Assembly (NCBI GenBank): GCA_012295275.1
Contig: CM022669.1
Coordinates: forward strand, 6,399,989 to 6,414,988
Length of the DNA: 15,000 nucleotides
From: Chrysomallon squamiferum
Lineage: Eukaryota; Mollusca; Gastropoda; Neomphalida; Peltospiridae
Reading direction: 5' to 3'
The position numbers were made by a program, and so were the translations under genes. Positions within the stretch are counted from its first letter, which is position 1; each line of letters opens with the position of its first letter. Of this stretch, positions 1 to 7,803 are shown piece after piece. Below the pieces are notes generated by a model. That model was not told the DNA's origin, did not search any database, and was given only the letters and a program-made list of their open reading frames with translations.

Positions 1-114
1 AACAGAAATAATGGAATGTGTCAGATAAAAATAATTTTAAAATTCTGCTTTCAGCATGTGTTATAGATTTAATTATGTTATATTCCATTTTAGTCCGACT
101 TTATCTCTCTGACA

Positions 115-322
115 ATATTTATTTAATTATTTATTTATTAATTTATTTATTTATTTATTTATTTATTTATTTTTTTATTTTTATTTTTTATTTTATTTTA
201 TTAATTTATTTATTTACTTATTTATTTATTTTTATTTATTTATTTATTTTATTTTATTTTATTAATTTTTAATTTTTAATTTAAATTTAAATTTTGATTT
301 TTTTTTTTTGTTGTTGTTGTTG
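115..322. repeat. (TTTA)n-rich low-complexity block ending in poly-T and (TTG)n
   Basis: Almost uninterrupted TTTA/TTTTA repeats occupy about 115-290, followed by a T run at 298-309 and about four TTG units to 322. The open frame that crosses it translates to Tyr/Leu/Ile/Phe-rich low-complexity peptide, as expected from TTTA repeats, so it is not a gene. The TTTA-to-T-to-TTG order recurs elsewhere in the window. Confidence 0.95.
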
Positions 323-451
323 AGTATTTCATTTGTCGATGTTCCTGTCCCGTAATTACCCCCTGGAGTGAGATTTGCAGTGGTAAACAAAACAGAACAC
401 TGGGTACATGTTATTGTATCTGTGTCTTTGTAAGATGTTATATCAAAACAG

Positions 452-472
452 AAAAAAAAAAAAAAAAAAAAA
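452..472. repeat. poly-A tract (A21)
   Basis: This is an uninterrupted run of 21 A on the + strand, one of only four A tracts of 15 nt or more. Neither side shows a polyadenylation signal or a recognisable retroelement body, so it is called a plain homopolymer. The stretch from 323 to 451 is unique AT-rich sequence with no feature I can name. Confidence 0.95.
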
Positions 473-561
473 GAAAAATATGATGAAAGTAGTGAAGCGT
501 CGTTATTTTCATTATTATTTGTGAAAACGTTTTCAAAATATTTGCTTTTTATATTTTTGCA

Positions 562-660
562 TTTTTTTTTTTTTTTTTTAATTTATGAAATTTTATTTAT
601 CATTTTTATTTATTTATTTATTTATTATTTTATTTTTATTTTTTATTGTGTTTTATTGTT
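562..660. repeat. poly-T (T18) plus (TTTA)n block
   Basis: T18 lies at 562-579 and imperfect TTTA/TTTTA repeats at about 603-660. A short G8 run follows at 667-674. The Phe/Ile/Tyr-rich frame across it is a translated repeat, not a protein. Confidence 0.93.
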
Positions 661-788
661 TATTTTGGGGGGGGATATCTTTGTTTGTTTGTTGTGGGTT
701 TTTTTAATTTCAAGTTATTTATTGAATTCTTATGATAACTAAAGTGGTAAACATATCTTTGTACTGATGGGTATAAAAAGAGAGACAT

Positions 789-1343
<555 letters not shown>

Positions 1344-1370
1344 GTTGTTGTTGTTGTTGTTGTTGTTGTT
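1344..1370. repeat. (TTG)9 microsatellite
   Basis: Nine TTG/GTT units are followed by about 130 bp of T-rich decayed repeat. The poly-Cys, poly-Leu and poly-Val frames through it are translated repeats. Confidence 0.96.
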
Positions 1371-1509
1371 ACTGTTATTGTTGTTCTTATTTTTGTTATT
1401 ATTCTTTGTTTATTTTTTATCGTTGTCGTTTTGTTTTTGTTTTCTTGTTTATATTTGTCTTCTTTGTGTTATTTTTACTGATTCAAATTATTTTATTTCT
1501 CTATCTTTG

Positions 1510-1535
1510 TTTTTTTTTTTTTTTTTTTTTTTTTT
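1510..1535. repeat. poly-T tract (T26)
   Basis: This is an uninterrupted run of 26 T at the end of a T-rich stretch that starts after the TTG array. Confidence 0.97.
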
Positions 1536-2054
1536 GTGTTACAAATTTACGAAGCGTTCATCCGATTTTCACACGGGTTTGGTACCAATCAAAGTTCATT
1601 CTTTCTGCGTTTCATTGTCAAATCTGCGTTTGAACCACAGCGTAGAAAGTTCTAAGTGTCTTAAATCCTTCCTAAGAGTGGATATTGCGTGCTCGTGCGC
1701 TGAAGTCAAACAAAACAACCCAAATTGGACTGGAATCTTTATAGAGATGTCACATACCAAAGTGTACACTTCACACTTCGTACAGAAGTGAAATGAGAAA
1801 GAAAACACTTCAGTTTTCAGGTGCGGCGTGTTCTTTATGTTTCTTTATTACTTAACAAAATATCCCATTTGTTCTGCCATACCTTTTTCATCATCCACAT
1901 TTAATACTTTTTAATTTGTATTTAGACTTTTCTTCTTTTTTTTCCTCTTTTTTTTGTCTTTATGTCCTTGCATATTTTCGTTATTATTGTTTCTTTTTTT
2001 AACATTTCACGTTTTCACTGACGTGATTCGCCAACCAAATTCCCTTCGTTTTTA

Positions 2055-2057
<3 letters not shown>
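1536..2057. other. unique gene-less segment
   Basis: This is mostly non-repetitive sequence. Both strands have openings of 70-85 codons in about 1540-1808. They overlap each other, carry no recognisable domain, and the + frame is reached only through a poly-T and poly-Leu stretch. From about 1900 it becomes pyrimidine-rich. No gene is called. Confidence 0.5.

Positions 2058-2138
<81 letters not shown>
2058..2138. repeat. (CT)n then (TA)n compound microsatellite
   Basis: A pure TC/CT array at 2058-2116 passes directly into TA repeats at 2116-2138. The orientation is opposite to the GA arrays at 792, 9334 and 12291. Confidence 0.97.
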
Positions 2139-2149
2139 CTCTAGCTTTG

Positions 2150-2340
2150 TCTCTACTGTCTTTCTCTATCTATCTCTCTCTCGCTCTCTCTCTATCTCTA
2201 TCTCTATCTGTCGCTGTATGTTTTTTCTCTCTCTCTCTCTGTCTCTATCTCTATCTATCTATCTATATGTCCTGTATTGTTTTGTTTCTCTCTTTCCTCT
2301 CTCAGATCTCTATCTCTATCTATCTATTTATATGTCGCTT
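2150..2340. repeat. (TCTC/TCTA)n imperfect microsatellite field
   Basis: CTCT, TCTA and TCTATC repeats with scattered substitutions continue from the preceding CT array. They are broken by short non-repeat bits, such as TGTCGCTGTATG near 2208-2220. The Ser/Leu/Tyr-rich frames here are artefacts. Confidence 0.93.
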
Positions 2341-2357
2341 GCTGACTCTGTCTCTGC

Positions 2358-2528
2358 GACACGGCTCGAGATAATAATTCTCTATCATCAAACTTCACCT
2401 GCGGTGAACAGAAACAGCGAGATCTTTAATTTATCGTGTTGTGTTAACAGACTGACACGGATCGAGACAAAGCGACAAAGCAAACTTTGTGAACAGAAAC
2501 AGCGACACACAAAAGGTGTTAAAGACTG
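2358..2528. repeat. diverged tandem duplication, about 75-96-bp offset
   Basis: Three short blocks occur twice in the same order. GACACGG(C/A)TCGAGA is at 2358-2371 and 2454-2467. GTGAACAGAAACAGCGA is at 2404-2420 and again, identical, at 2489-2505. A GTGTTAA(C)AGACTG-like block is at about 2441-2454 and 2516-2528. The offset shrinks from 96 to 85 to about 74, so the second copy has lost sequence. This is not simple-sequence DNA and may be a remnant of a minisatellite or an older element. Confidence 0.75.
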
Positions 2529-2586
2529 TGATATTGCCAGCTTTAACGAAAAGCTGTTTCAATATGCCCACCTGGACTTTCCTTGG

Positions 2587-2587
<1 letters not shown>

Positions 2588-2628
<41 letters not shown>

Positions 2629-2636
2629 TATATATA
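2588..2636. repeat. poly-T (T38) with short (TA)n
   Basis: This run of 38 T is followed directly by about six TA units. If a minus-strand retroelement lay just to the right, this could be its poly-A tail, but I see no element body there to support that. Confidence 0.97.
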
Positions 2637-2946
2637 AAATTATTTTTCTCTCCTTTTTAAACGGGTAACCCACCCGTAAGAGCACACGTCTCAGTAGAGA
2701 AACTGTTATTGTTGTGAGCAGACACGGGTGTGTGAAGGGGTATAGAAACGTGTTTCCGGTACGTTTGTTAATAGGATATGAATGTGAAATTAAAAAGTGG
2801 GTAAACACGACTACGAAAGCGTAGATAATCTGAAAAAAAAAGTGGGTGTGTTATTGTTGTGGTTGTTGATGTTGCGTTCGTACGTCAAATGATTTTACTT
2901 TCACGTTTATGTCTGAAAAATAGCAAACAGACTGAGTCGAAGTACA
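2637..2946. other. unique gene-less segment with a short hairpin
   Basis: This is non-repetitive sequence. It contains an inverted repeat, ACGGGT at 2661-2666 and ACCCGT at 2672-2677, with a 5-nt loop. Nothing else here is recognisable as a gene, RNA or mobile element. Confidence 0.5.
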
Positions 2947-3136
2947 AAAATAAATAAATAAAATAAATAAATAAAACAAAAATTGTTTGTTTATATATAT
3001 ATATATATAAATATAAATAAATATATATATATAAACATACAAGTAATGAGTGTACACATACATACATTATACATACATAAACATATACATAAACATACAT
3101 ACATACATACATACATACATGCATACACACACACAC
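2947..3136. repeat. compound (TAAA)n, (TA)n, (CATA)n, (CA)n microsatellite
   Basis: A TAAA array at 2947-2975 is followed by TA-rich repeats at 2992-3032, an imperfect CATA field from about 3056 that is near-pure at 3093-3120, and a short CA array at 3125-3136. The His/Thr/Tyr and Cys/Val/Met frames over it are translated repeats. This is one of the few arrays that reads A-rich on the + strand. Confidence 0.95.
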
Positions 3137-3283
3137 TCAATCGTGACGTGCACAAATACATCTTAACAAAAATCAACGTTATATTTCATCTGTAAATCAC
3201 GACCGATTTAAAAAGCACGCAGTCCTTGTTTTGCACGGGACATTTTATTAACAATTGGAAGCAACATGATGCTTATGGCGCGT

Positions 3284-3324
3284 ATTAATGTACGGTTGCG
3301 CGTTCGTTTGACATGTACATTAAT
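3284..3324. repeat. 10-bp perfect inverted repeat, 21-nt spacer
   Basis: ATTAATGTAC at 3284-3293 is the exact reverse complement of GTACATTAAT at 3315-3324. Together they could form a hairpin. No transposon ends or terminator context are visible. Confidence 0.7.
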
Positions 3325-3340
3325 CTCCGACAAACGGATC

Positions 3341-3399
3341 GGTGTACATTTCACTGCACGGTGTACGTTTTCACTGCACGGTGTACGTTTTCGCTGCTC
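3341..3399. repeat. three-unit 20-bp tandem repeat inside a 10-bp inverted repeat
   Basis: The three units are GGTGTACATTTCACTGCAC (19 bp), GGTGTACGTTTTCACTGCAC (20 bp) and GGTGTACGTTTTCGCTGCTC (20 bp). The array is bracketed by a perfect inverted repeat: TGTACATTTC at 3343-3352 and GAAATGTACA at 3410-3419. Confidence 0.9.
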
Positions 3400-3615
3400 G
3401 ACAAAGCCTGAAATGTACAAACGTACGAACACCCGAGCCGTTGTCAAAATTGGCCGTTTCAGTTATTGCCGCAATTTGCCGCTGACATTTGATCGCAGGC
3501 ATTACCGTGCAATTTGTCTCTCTTCTAAAATAATGTACTCATTATCGCTTCCGATTGTCAGGCACCTGGTTGACATTACATCTTCATTTCGCGACCTGGT
3601 ATTTATGACAGGGAG

Positions 3616-3645
3616 TATATATATATATATATGTATGTATATGTC
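3616..3645. repeat. (TA)n/(TATG)n short microsatellite
   Basis: TA units at 3616-3632 run into TATG/TGTA units. It sits inside the otherwise unique CpG-richer block. Confidence 0.9.
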
Positions 3646-3890
3646 TGTGGTACGCTTTTATTACGATAGTTTCGCCAGGCGGTGTCAATTTCGGGTAATT
3701 CTTTTCGAGTTAGTCGATTACAATGGACTGGATCGCTCGAATGAAAGGGCGTGTTTTTTAAAAGCGTGTATATCGCGTAACACCCGGTGACAGAGTCAGT
3801 TAGAAGGGAAGCGGGGGTTACGTTGCGTGGCGTGTGTTAAAAGTTATCTACGCCGTGTCACGATATGATTATAATGTAGACTGCAGTTAA
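3646..3890. other. unique gene-less segment
   Basis: This is unique sequence with frequent CpG. An ATG in good Kozak context (ACAATGG, ATG at 3724-3726) opens only 12 codons before a stop. No gene is called. Confidence 0.5.
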
Positions 3891-3907
3891 AGAGAGAGAG
3901 AGAGAGA
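3891..3907. repeat. short (AG)n microsatellite
   Basis: About eight AG units, followed by a few A. Confidence 0.9.
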
Positions 3908-3968
3908 AAAGCTACAAGTTACGTATAGAGTTATTGTATTGTGCAGCGATATCAGAGGGCGTTTTGTG

Positions 3969-3995
3969 TGTTTGTTTGTTTGTTTGTTTGTTTTT
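3969..3995. repeat. (TTTG)n microsatellite
   Basis: About six TTTG units precede T-rich sequence. Confidence 0.92.
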
Positions 3996-4086
3996 ATGAT
4001 GATTTTTTATTTTGAGTTTTTTTTTCTTTAACATTTTGTGTTTTTAGTTAAGTTTTTTATTGCACATTGGGTGTTTCAGACGAAAG

Positions 4087-4198
4087 GTTGTTGTTATTAT
4101 TATTTTATTATTATTGTTGTTGTTGTTGTTATTATTATTATTATTGTTGTTGTTATCCATGTTGTTGTTGTTGATGATGATGATGTTAGTGTTGTTGC
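4087..4198. repeat. interleaved (TTG)/(TTA)/(GAT) trinucleotide field
   Basis: Blocks of TTG, TTA and GAT alternate while staying mostly on the same 3-nt step, consistent with repeated point changes spreading inside one ancestral trinucleotide array. The Val/Ile/Asp-rich translation is a consequence. Confidence 0.93.
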
Positions 4199-4258
4199 TG
4201 TGATAATTTTGTATTTATTTATTCAGAAAAGAAGTGCTGGTGTTGTTTTTTAGAGTTT

Positions 4259-4260
<2 letters not shown>

Positions 4261-4292
<32 letters not shown>
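4261..4292. repeat. poly-T tract (T32)
   Basis: An uninterrupted run of 32 T, followed by a short GC-containing bridge to the next array. Confidence 0.97.
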
Positions 4293-4293
<1 letters not shown>

Positions 4294-4304
4294 GGGCGAC
4301 TTTT

Positions 4305-4305
<1 letters not shown>

Positions 4306-4343
<38 letters not shown>

Positions 4344-4389
4344 TTATTGTTGTTATTATTATTATTTCATTTTTTTCATATTATTATTC

Positions 4390-4441
<52 letters not shown>

Positions 4442-4492
4442 TACTATTATTATCATCATCATCATCATCATTTTTTTTATTTATTTATTTTT
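4306..4492. repeat. (TTTA)n, (TTA)n and (ATC)n compound array
   Basis: TTTA repeats run at 4306-4343 and mixed TTA/TTG to about 4390. A nearly pure TTA array follows at 4393-4440, then ATC units at 4451-4470 and TTTA again to about 4492. With the neighbouring arrays this makes 4087-4492 almost completely simple-sequence DNA. Confidence 0.95.
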
Positions 4493-4587
4493 TCTCATCT
4501 TTATTTCAAATCACTTCAGTATAAAATAAAACAAAAATTCATATTTGATTATTTTTCCCCAAATACTGCTCATCCTAGTGATTCTGG

Positions 4588-4603
4588 TTTTTTTTTTTTT
4601 TTT
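4588..4603. repeat. poly-T tract (T16)
   Basis: An uninterrupted T16 run in otherwise unique sequence. Confidence 0.95.
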
Positions 4604-4830
4604 GTTATGACAGACACAATCTTCCCTGAGTCGTCTACAAGCTCTCAGTAATTCTTCATCCATCATATCTTAAACAACATATATAAATAATAATAAAAAA
4701 ATAATTTAAAACTCGCCACCCTACACGTAACTTGAAAAGAAACACGTAGATAATTTATACGCTGTCGCTGTCATCCGACAAAAAAAAATACAAATTAAAA
4801 AGTATTTCAATGACAGAAAATAAAAATATA
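4604..4830. other. unique AT-rich gene-less segment
   Basis: AT-rich unique sequence with a small A-rich patch near 4681-4710. I see no gene or known element up to the MITE-like left end at 4831. Confidence 0.5.
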
Positions 4831-5007
4831 TAGGGGCGAATCCAGAAAGTTTTAAAGAGGGTGTTTCACCAGTGTCGTAAATGCCATACTATTTTTTGAA
4901 AAAAAAAAAAAAAAATGGAGTATATAGAAATACAATGAAACAAACATGTCGGCAGAGAGATGGGTACATGTAGAAGCTCTTTCTCCCACCCTCTGGACCC
5001 GCCCTTG
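4831..5007. mobile_element. probable MITE-like element with ~15-bp imperfect terminal inverted repeats
   Basis: The left end AGGGGCGAATCCAGA (4832-4846) pairs with the right end TCTGGACCCGCCCTT (4992-5006), whose reverse complement is AAGGGCGGGTCCAGA: 12 of 15 positions match. The internal ~145 bp contain an A17 tract (4899-4915) and no transposase frame, so it would be non-autonomous. From general familiarity, ends of the form AGGGGCGGATCCAGA recur in many invertebrate genomes. That match is from memory and not searched. No clear target-site duplication is visible, so the superfamily is left open. Confidence 0.6.
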
Positions 5008-5291
5008 AGATCTGTGAGGGTAGAAATTTTCTTTGTGTACGTTTCACGTATTTCACAGTACTTCAAATCAAAAAGCAATTAAAATGTGAAGTTGTTCGGG
5101 CGCGAACTGAAAGCAGGCGGTTTATTATTGTTCGGATATTTCCCCCCACCACCACATCATTTCACACGAAGCAAGTAAAGCCTTTGAAAGCCTGGTTCTA
5201 TTCGAATGAGCCCTAAAGCCAATCTTTTCTCCACTACCACCTCAAATAAAGAAAAAGCAATATGGCTGTTCCTATGTCGATATTGAAAACG
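5008..5291. other. unique gene-less segment
   Basis: Unique sequence with a C7 run near 5142-5148 and an AAAGCCT doublet at about 5177-5191. No gene-like frame beyond short chance openings is seen. Confidence 0.5.
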
Positions 5292-5318
5292 AAAAAAAAA
5301 AAAAAAAAAAAAAAAAAA
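5292..5318. repeat. poly-A tract (A27)
   Basis: An uninterrupted A27 run, the longest A tract on the + strand in the window. Confidence 0.97.
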
Positions 5319-5561
5319 CAGAAAAAGGAAGAGAGAGAATCGCGTCGTGAAGGAACGCGCGTGACTGGCCGAGCAATGCCCGAGAGTAACGTCGCTTTCT
5401 TGTAGACCAATGGAAAGTGATTGATTGAAATGTCGAACCCGGCCGAATAATGATTCGGAATTAATGACGAAATGTGTCGAACAATGAAAGAGCAATAACA
5501 CGGGATTTGTTTGAATTGGTTGAAACCCTTTACAAAAGGACTACTTGAAAATGAGCTGAAG

Positions 5562-5564
<3 letters not shown>
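5319..5564. other. unique segment with CpG, CCAAT string and small hairpin
   Basis: This stretch has several CpGs (5340-5395), a CCAATGG string at 5407-5413 matching the NF-Y core, and a perfect hairpin, CCGAAT at 5443-5448 with ATTCGG at 5453-5458 and a 4-nt loop. No transcription start or open frame ties these together, so no promoter is called. Confidence 0.4.

Positions 5565-5606
<42 letters not shown>
5565..5606. repeat. poly-T tract (T42)
   Basis: This is the longest homopolymer in the window. If read as a genome assembly, its exact length is likely uncertain. Confidence 0.97.
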
Positions 5607-5940
5607 CATTTTTAACAGTAGCGAATTTCTCATAGAAAATTCGTGATTGAATGACGCCGTCTTGTTTGTTCGCTTCCTGACAAAAACCCGCCGCACAAAA
5701 GAACGTATTATAACCGTGTATTGACGGCTATATAAGAAACAGTCGTGGTTCGGGTTTCGTTTTTCCAATGAGAAGCAAACACGGATTAAACATTGACACT
5801 TTACGGGTGTATTTGGCTCGCCAGCGTACGACCGAATGATGGAGTAAATCGGACGAATGCCATCTGAAAAGAAAAGGTAGGAAACTGTAAAGACATATTA
5901 TCTGTGTGACCGTTTGTCTGTCCGTCTCTCTCTGCATTAC
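5607..5940. other. unique segment with a TATA-box-like motif
   Basis: A TATATAAG string at 5729-5736 matches the TATAWAAG consensus, in locally GC-richer DNA. About 150 bp downstream, AAAAG|GTAGGA at 5872-5882 is a weak splice-donor-like string. ATG codons between them open only a few codons. This is compatible with a promoter and short leader but far from proof. The minus-strand frames here begin or end in homopolymer. Confidence 0.25.
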
Positions 5941-5960
5941 ATTCTCTCCTCTTTCTAAAC

Positions 5961-5997
<37 letters not shown>

Positions 5998-6120
5998 CTG
6001 TTTTCTCGATTTTTAGACCATTTTCTCTGTGTTTTCTCTCTCGATCTTTTCCTTTTCTCTGTCTTACTCTTTTTTTCGTTCTGTTTCTATTTTTCTTTCT
6101 CTCTCTTCTAACACATACGT
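5941..6120. repeat. pyrimidine-rich field with (TA)n core
   Basis: TA repeats lie at 5969-5998 within a TCTC/TTTC-rich stretch that looks like a decayed CT microsatellite. Confidence 0.85.
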
Positions 6121-6250
6121 ATATACTGACTGGTTTAGTTGAGGTAACGATATAAGATTTTCTCTTCTTAATATTTTAATATTAAAAGCGGGTGGGCACT
6201 GGGGTATTATCAGGTGCTGGTATATTATCGAGTACTCGGATAAATGAAAG

Positions 6251-6324
6251 TATAAACATACATAATTACACACACACATACATACGCACGCACGCACTCA
6301 CGCACACACACACACACACACACA
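6251..6324. repeat. (CATA)/(CACG)/(CA)n compound microsatellite
   Basis: CATA and CACG units lead into a pure CA array at 6303-6324. The His/Thr-rich translation is an artefact. Confidence 0.95.
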
Positions 6325-6860
6325 ACACTCAAGCAGGGAAAGCGCGGCGATACAAAGAATCATTAAAAACCTTATTCTTTGTGAACCAACGACATTATCG
6401 ATTTATCAGCTTAATTTTTGTTATAAACATTATTAGTAAACTTATTAACTTAATAAAAAAATATTTAGTTGACATACTGTCTTAAAAAGTAACGTGACAC
6501 CTCGCTGAAATAAAACAAAATAAAAATAAACAGTAACCACTTCTAATTCCGACTAGCAGATTTGAACTCTTAACCCGCCTGTCTTTAACCACAGTATCAT
6601 GAAAGGAGTAAGACAGACTACGGTTTAGTTATTTGCGATATCAAATTATACACGTGACAATGGGCTGGTTGTAAAACGCAGACTAACTTGTATAAAGTGT
6701 CCTGTATTAGAGCTCCATTCTGTCATGAATACATTGCCAGGTTTTATAAGCAGGTAGATTGAAACAGATACCTGACATACCTGTCTTCTTTGATGTTTTA
6801 TTTGTTTATTTAACTAAGTACGTATTATACAAGGTATAAAAATATTTGGTTGTTTGATTT
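6325..6860. other. unique gene-less segment with a tRNA-like fragment
   Basis: Non-repetitive AT-rich DNA. Apart from the tRNA-like fragment at about 6551-6620, I see no supported feature. A TATAAAAAT string sits at about 6835-6843, just before the TG array, without any gene to serve. Confidence 0.5.
6551..6620 (-). mobile_element. truncated tRNA-like (SINE-type) fragment
   Basis: On the minus strand, a B-box GTTCAAATC (plus 6559-6567) follows TACTGTGGTTAAAGACAG (plus about 6580-6597) at only ~25 nt, shorter than in a tRNA. It is followed by CTGCTAGTCGGAAT. The same order and nearly the same words occur on the minus strand at 11774-11835 (TACTGCGGTTCAAG, GTTCGAGTC, TTGTTGGAAT). This points to one interspersed family rather than two chance matches. 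It is not a functional tRNA. Confidence 0.4.
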
Positions 6861-6865
6861 ATTAT

Positions 6866-6873
6866 TGTGTGTG

Positions 6874-6934
<61 letters not shown>

Positions 6935-6939
6935 TACAC
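6866..6939. repeat. (TG)n microsatellite ending in a 12-bp palindrome
   Basis: The TG array is pure at 6875-6931. It runs straight into GTGTACGTACAC (6928-6939), a perfect palindrome. Alternating purine-pyrimidine DNA like this is known to favour Z-DNA. Confidence 0.95.
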
Positions 6940-7018
6940 GTACGGAGATATGCAAGAATGTTTTACGTAACATTTGTGTATCTGTGGGTAACCAGGTGTT
7001 AAATGCATACGTGCATAT

Positions 7019-7108
7019 AAGAATGTATGTATGTATATACGTATATATATTTATATGTGTATATGTGTGTATTATGTATGTATATGTGTGTGTATATGTA
7101 TTTATGTA

Positions 7109-7143
<35 letters not shown>

Positions 7144-7180
7144 GAATGCATGTCTCTGTATATCAATATATATATATATA

Positions 7181-7218
<38 letters not shown>

Positions 7219-7226
7219 CGTATGTA
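7019..7226. repeat. compound (TATG)/(TA)/(TG) microsatellite
   Basis: TATG and GTAT units, TA arrays at 7119-7143 and 7165-7182, and a TG array at 7185-7213 are interleaved. All three forward frames and a reverse frame stay open through it because the repeat lacks stops. None is a gene. Confidence 0.95.
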
Positions 7227-7608
7227 TATTTTTAATGAATATTTTAAACATAATCTCGTGATACAGTACAATGACCTAGAGGAAGAATTAAAAATAACAG
7301 TCATCAGACAGTTAGACTTTGTCCAGTCAGCTGTTTGTATATCTGAACAAATATTTTTGTAGATGTGAGAAACGCAATAATTGTATATCAGTACAAACTC
7401 ACGAACACATACAGACAGACGGACATACACAAAACATTTTTAAAAAATGCAACCCGAAAAAGAATCAGAAATAAATGTCGAATAAAGACATTACTAATTC
7501 ATCCATCCAGTCATCTATCTGTTTGTAATTTTATCTGTTTTTATTTCCGTATTTATTTTATTATTTATTATGAACATTATGTTATTCTTGTATTAACTGG
7601 CTTTGTCG
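7227..7608. other. unique gene-less segment with a short protein-like opening
   Basis: After the microsatellite, one + frame remains open to a TAG at 7360-7362 and encodes about 42 residues of mixed composition, including NDLEEELKITVIRQLDF. No start codon or good acceptor is apparent, and the rest of the segment (7363-7608) is ordinary AT-rich sequence. It could be a chance opening or a decayed coding remnant. Confidence 0.4.
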
Positions 7609-7640
7609 TTATTTATTTATTTATTTATCTATTTATTTAC
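7609..7640. repeat. (TTTA)n microsatellite
   Basis: About eight TTTA units with one substitution. Confidence 0.93.
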
Positions 7641-7675
7641 TTGCTACTTTTAATAAAAAAATTCATTCTCACTGG

Positions 7676-7803
7676 ATTCACTTTTGATTTCACTTTTGAT
7701 TTCACTTCATCATCATCATCATCATCACATTCTTTTCTTCTTCTTCTTCTTCTTTTCTTCATCATCATCATCACATTCTTTCTTCTTCTTCTTCTTCTTC
7801 TTC
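7676..7803. repeat. 12-bp tandem plus duplicated (CAT)n-CACATTCTTT-(CTT)n module
   Basis: A 12-bp unit (TTTCACTTTTGA type) repeats about 2.5 times at 7676-7707. Then a composite module of CAT units, the linker CACATTCTTT and CTT units occurs twice with a 52-bp period (7705-7756 and 7757-7803). The module itself was duplicated, not just the trinucleotides. Confidence 0.92.

Larger units (their letters stand above)
3137..3615. other. relatively CpG-rich unique segment, no gene recognised
   Basis: Compared with its surroundings this block has more C and G and frequent CpG. A 174-codon opening on + (3266-3790) covers most of it, but it has no recognisable domain. It reads through the 20-bp tandem repeat and, further on, through a TA/TATG microsatellite that yields an Ile-Tyr run. 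I regard it as a chance opening. Short inverted and tandem repeats inside are listed separately. Confidence 0.5.

Noticed and set aside
119-322. Satellite, telomeric or centromeric sequence
   Set aside because: The TTTA and TTG repeats are short, irregular and mixed. No telomere hexamer or long monomer array is present.
1590-1640. A fifth tRNA-like fragment suggested by TTTGAACCACAGCGTAGA near 1629-1646
   Set aside because: It resembles only the A-box-side word of the minus-strand family. No B-box lies at the expected place.
1954-2637. 227-codon forward open frame
   Set aside because: Most of it is translated CT, TA and TCTA repeats ending in poly-Phe from T38. The middle part covers the diverged tandem duplication.
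2588-2840. Minus-strand retroposon with T38 as its poly-A tail
   Set aside because: No pol III boxes, coding sequence or target-site duplication could be found to the right of the tract.
3266-3790. 174-codon forward open frame, the longest not dominated by one repeat
   Set aside because: It reads through a 20-bp tandem repeat and a TA/TATG microsatellite (Ile-Tyr run), has no domain I recognise, and has no supporting splice sites.
6551-6620. Functional tRNA gene
   Set aside because: The A-to-B distance is too short and no acceptor or anticodon stem can be drawn, so a SINE-type remnant is preferred.
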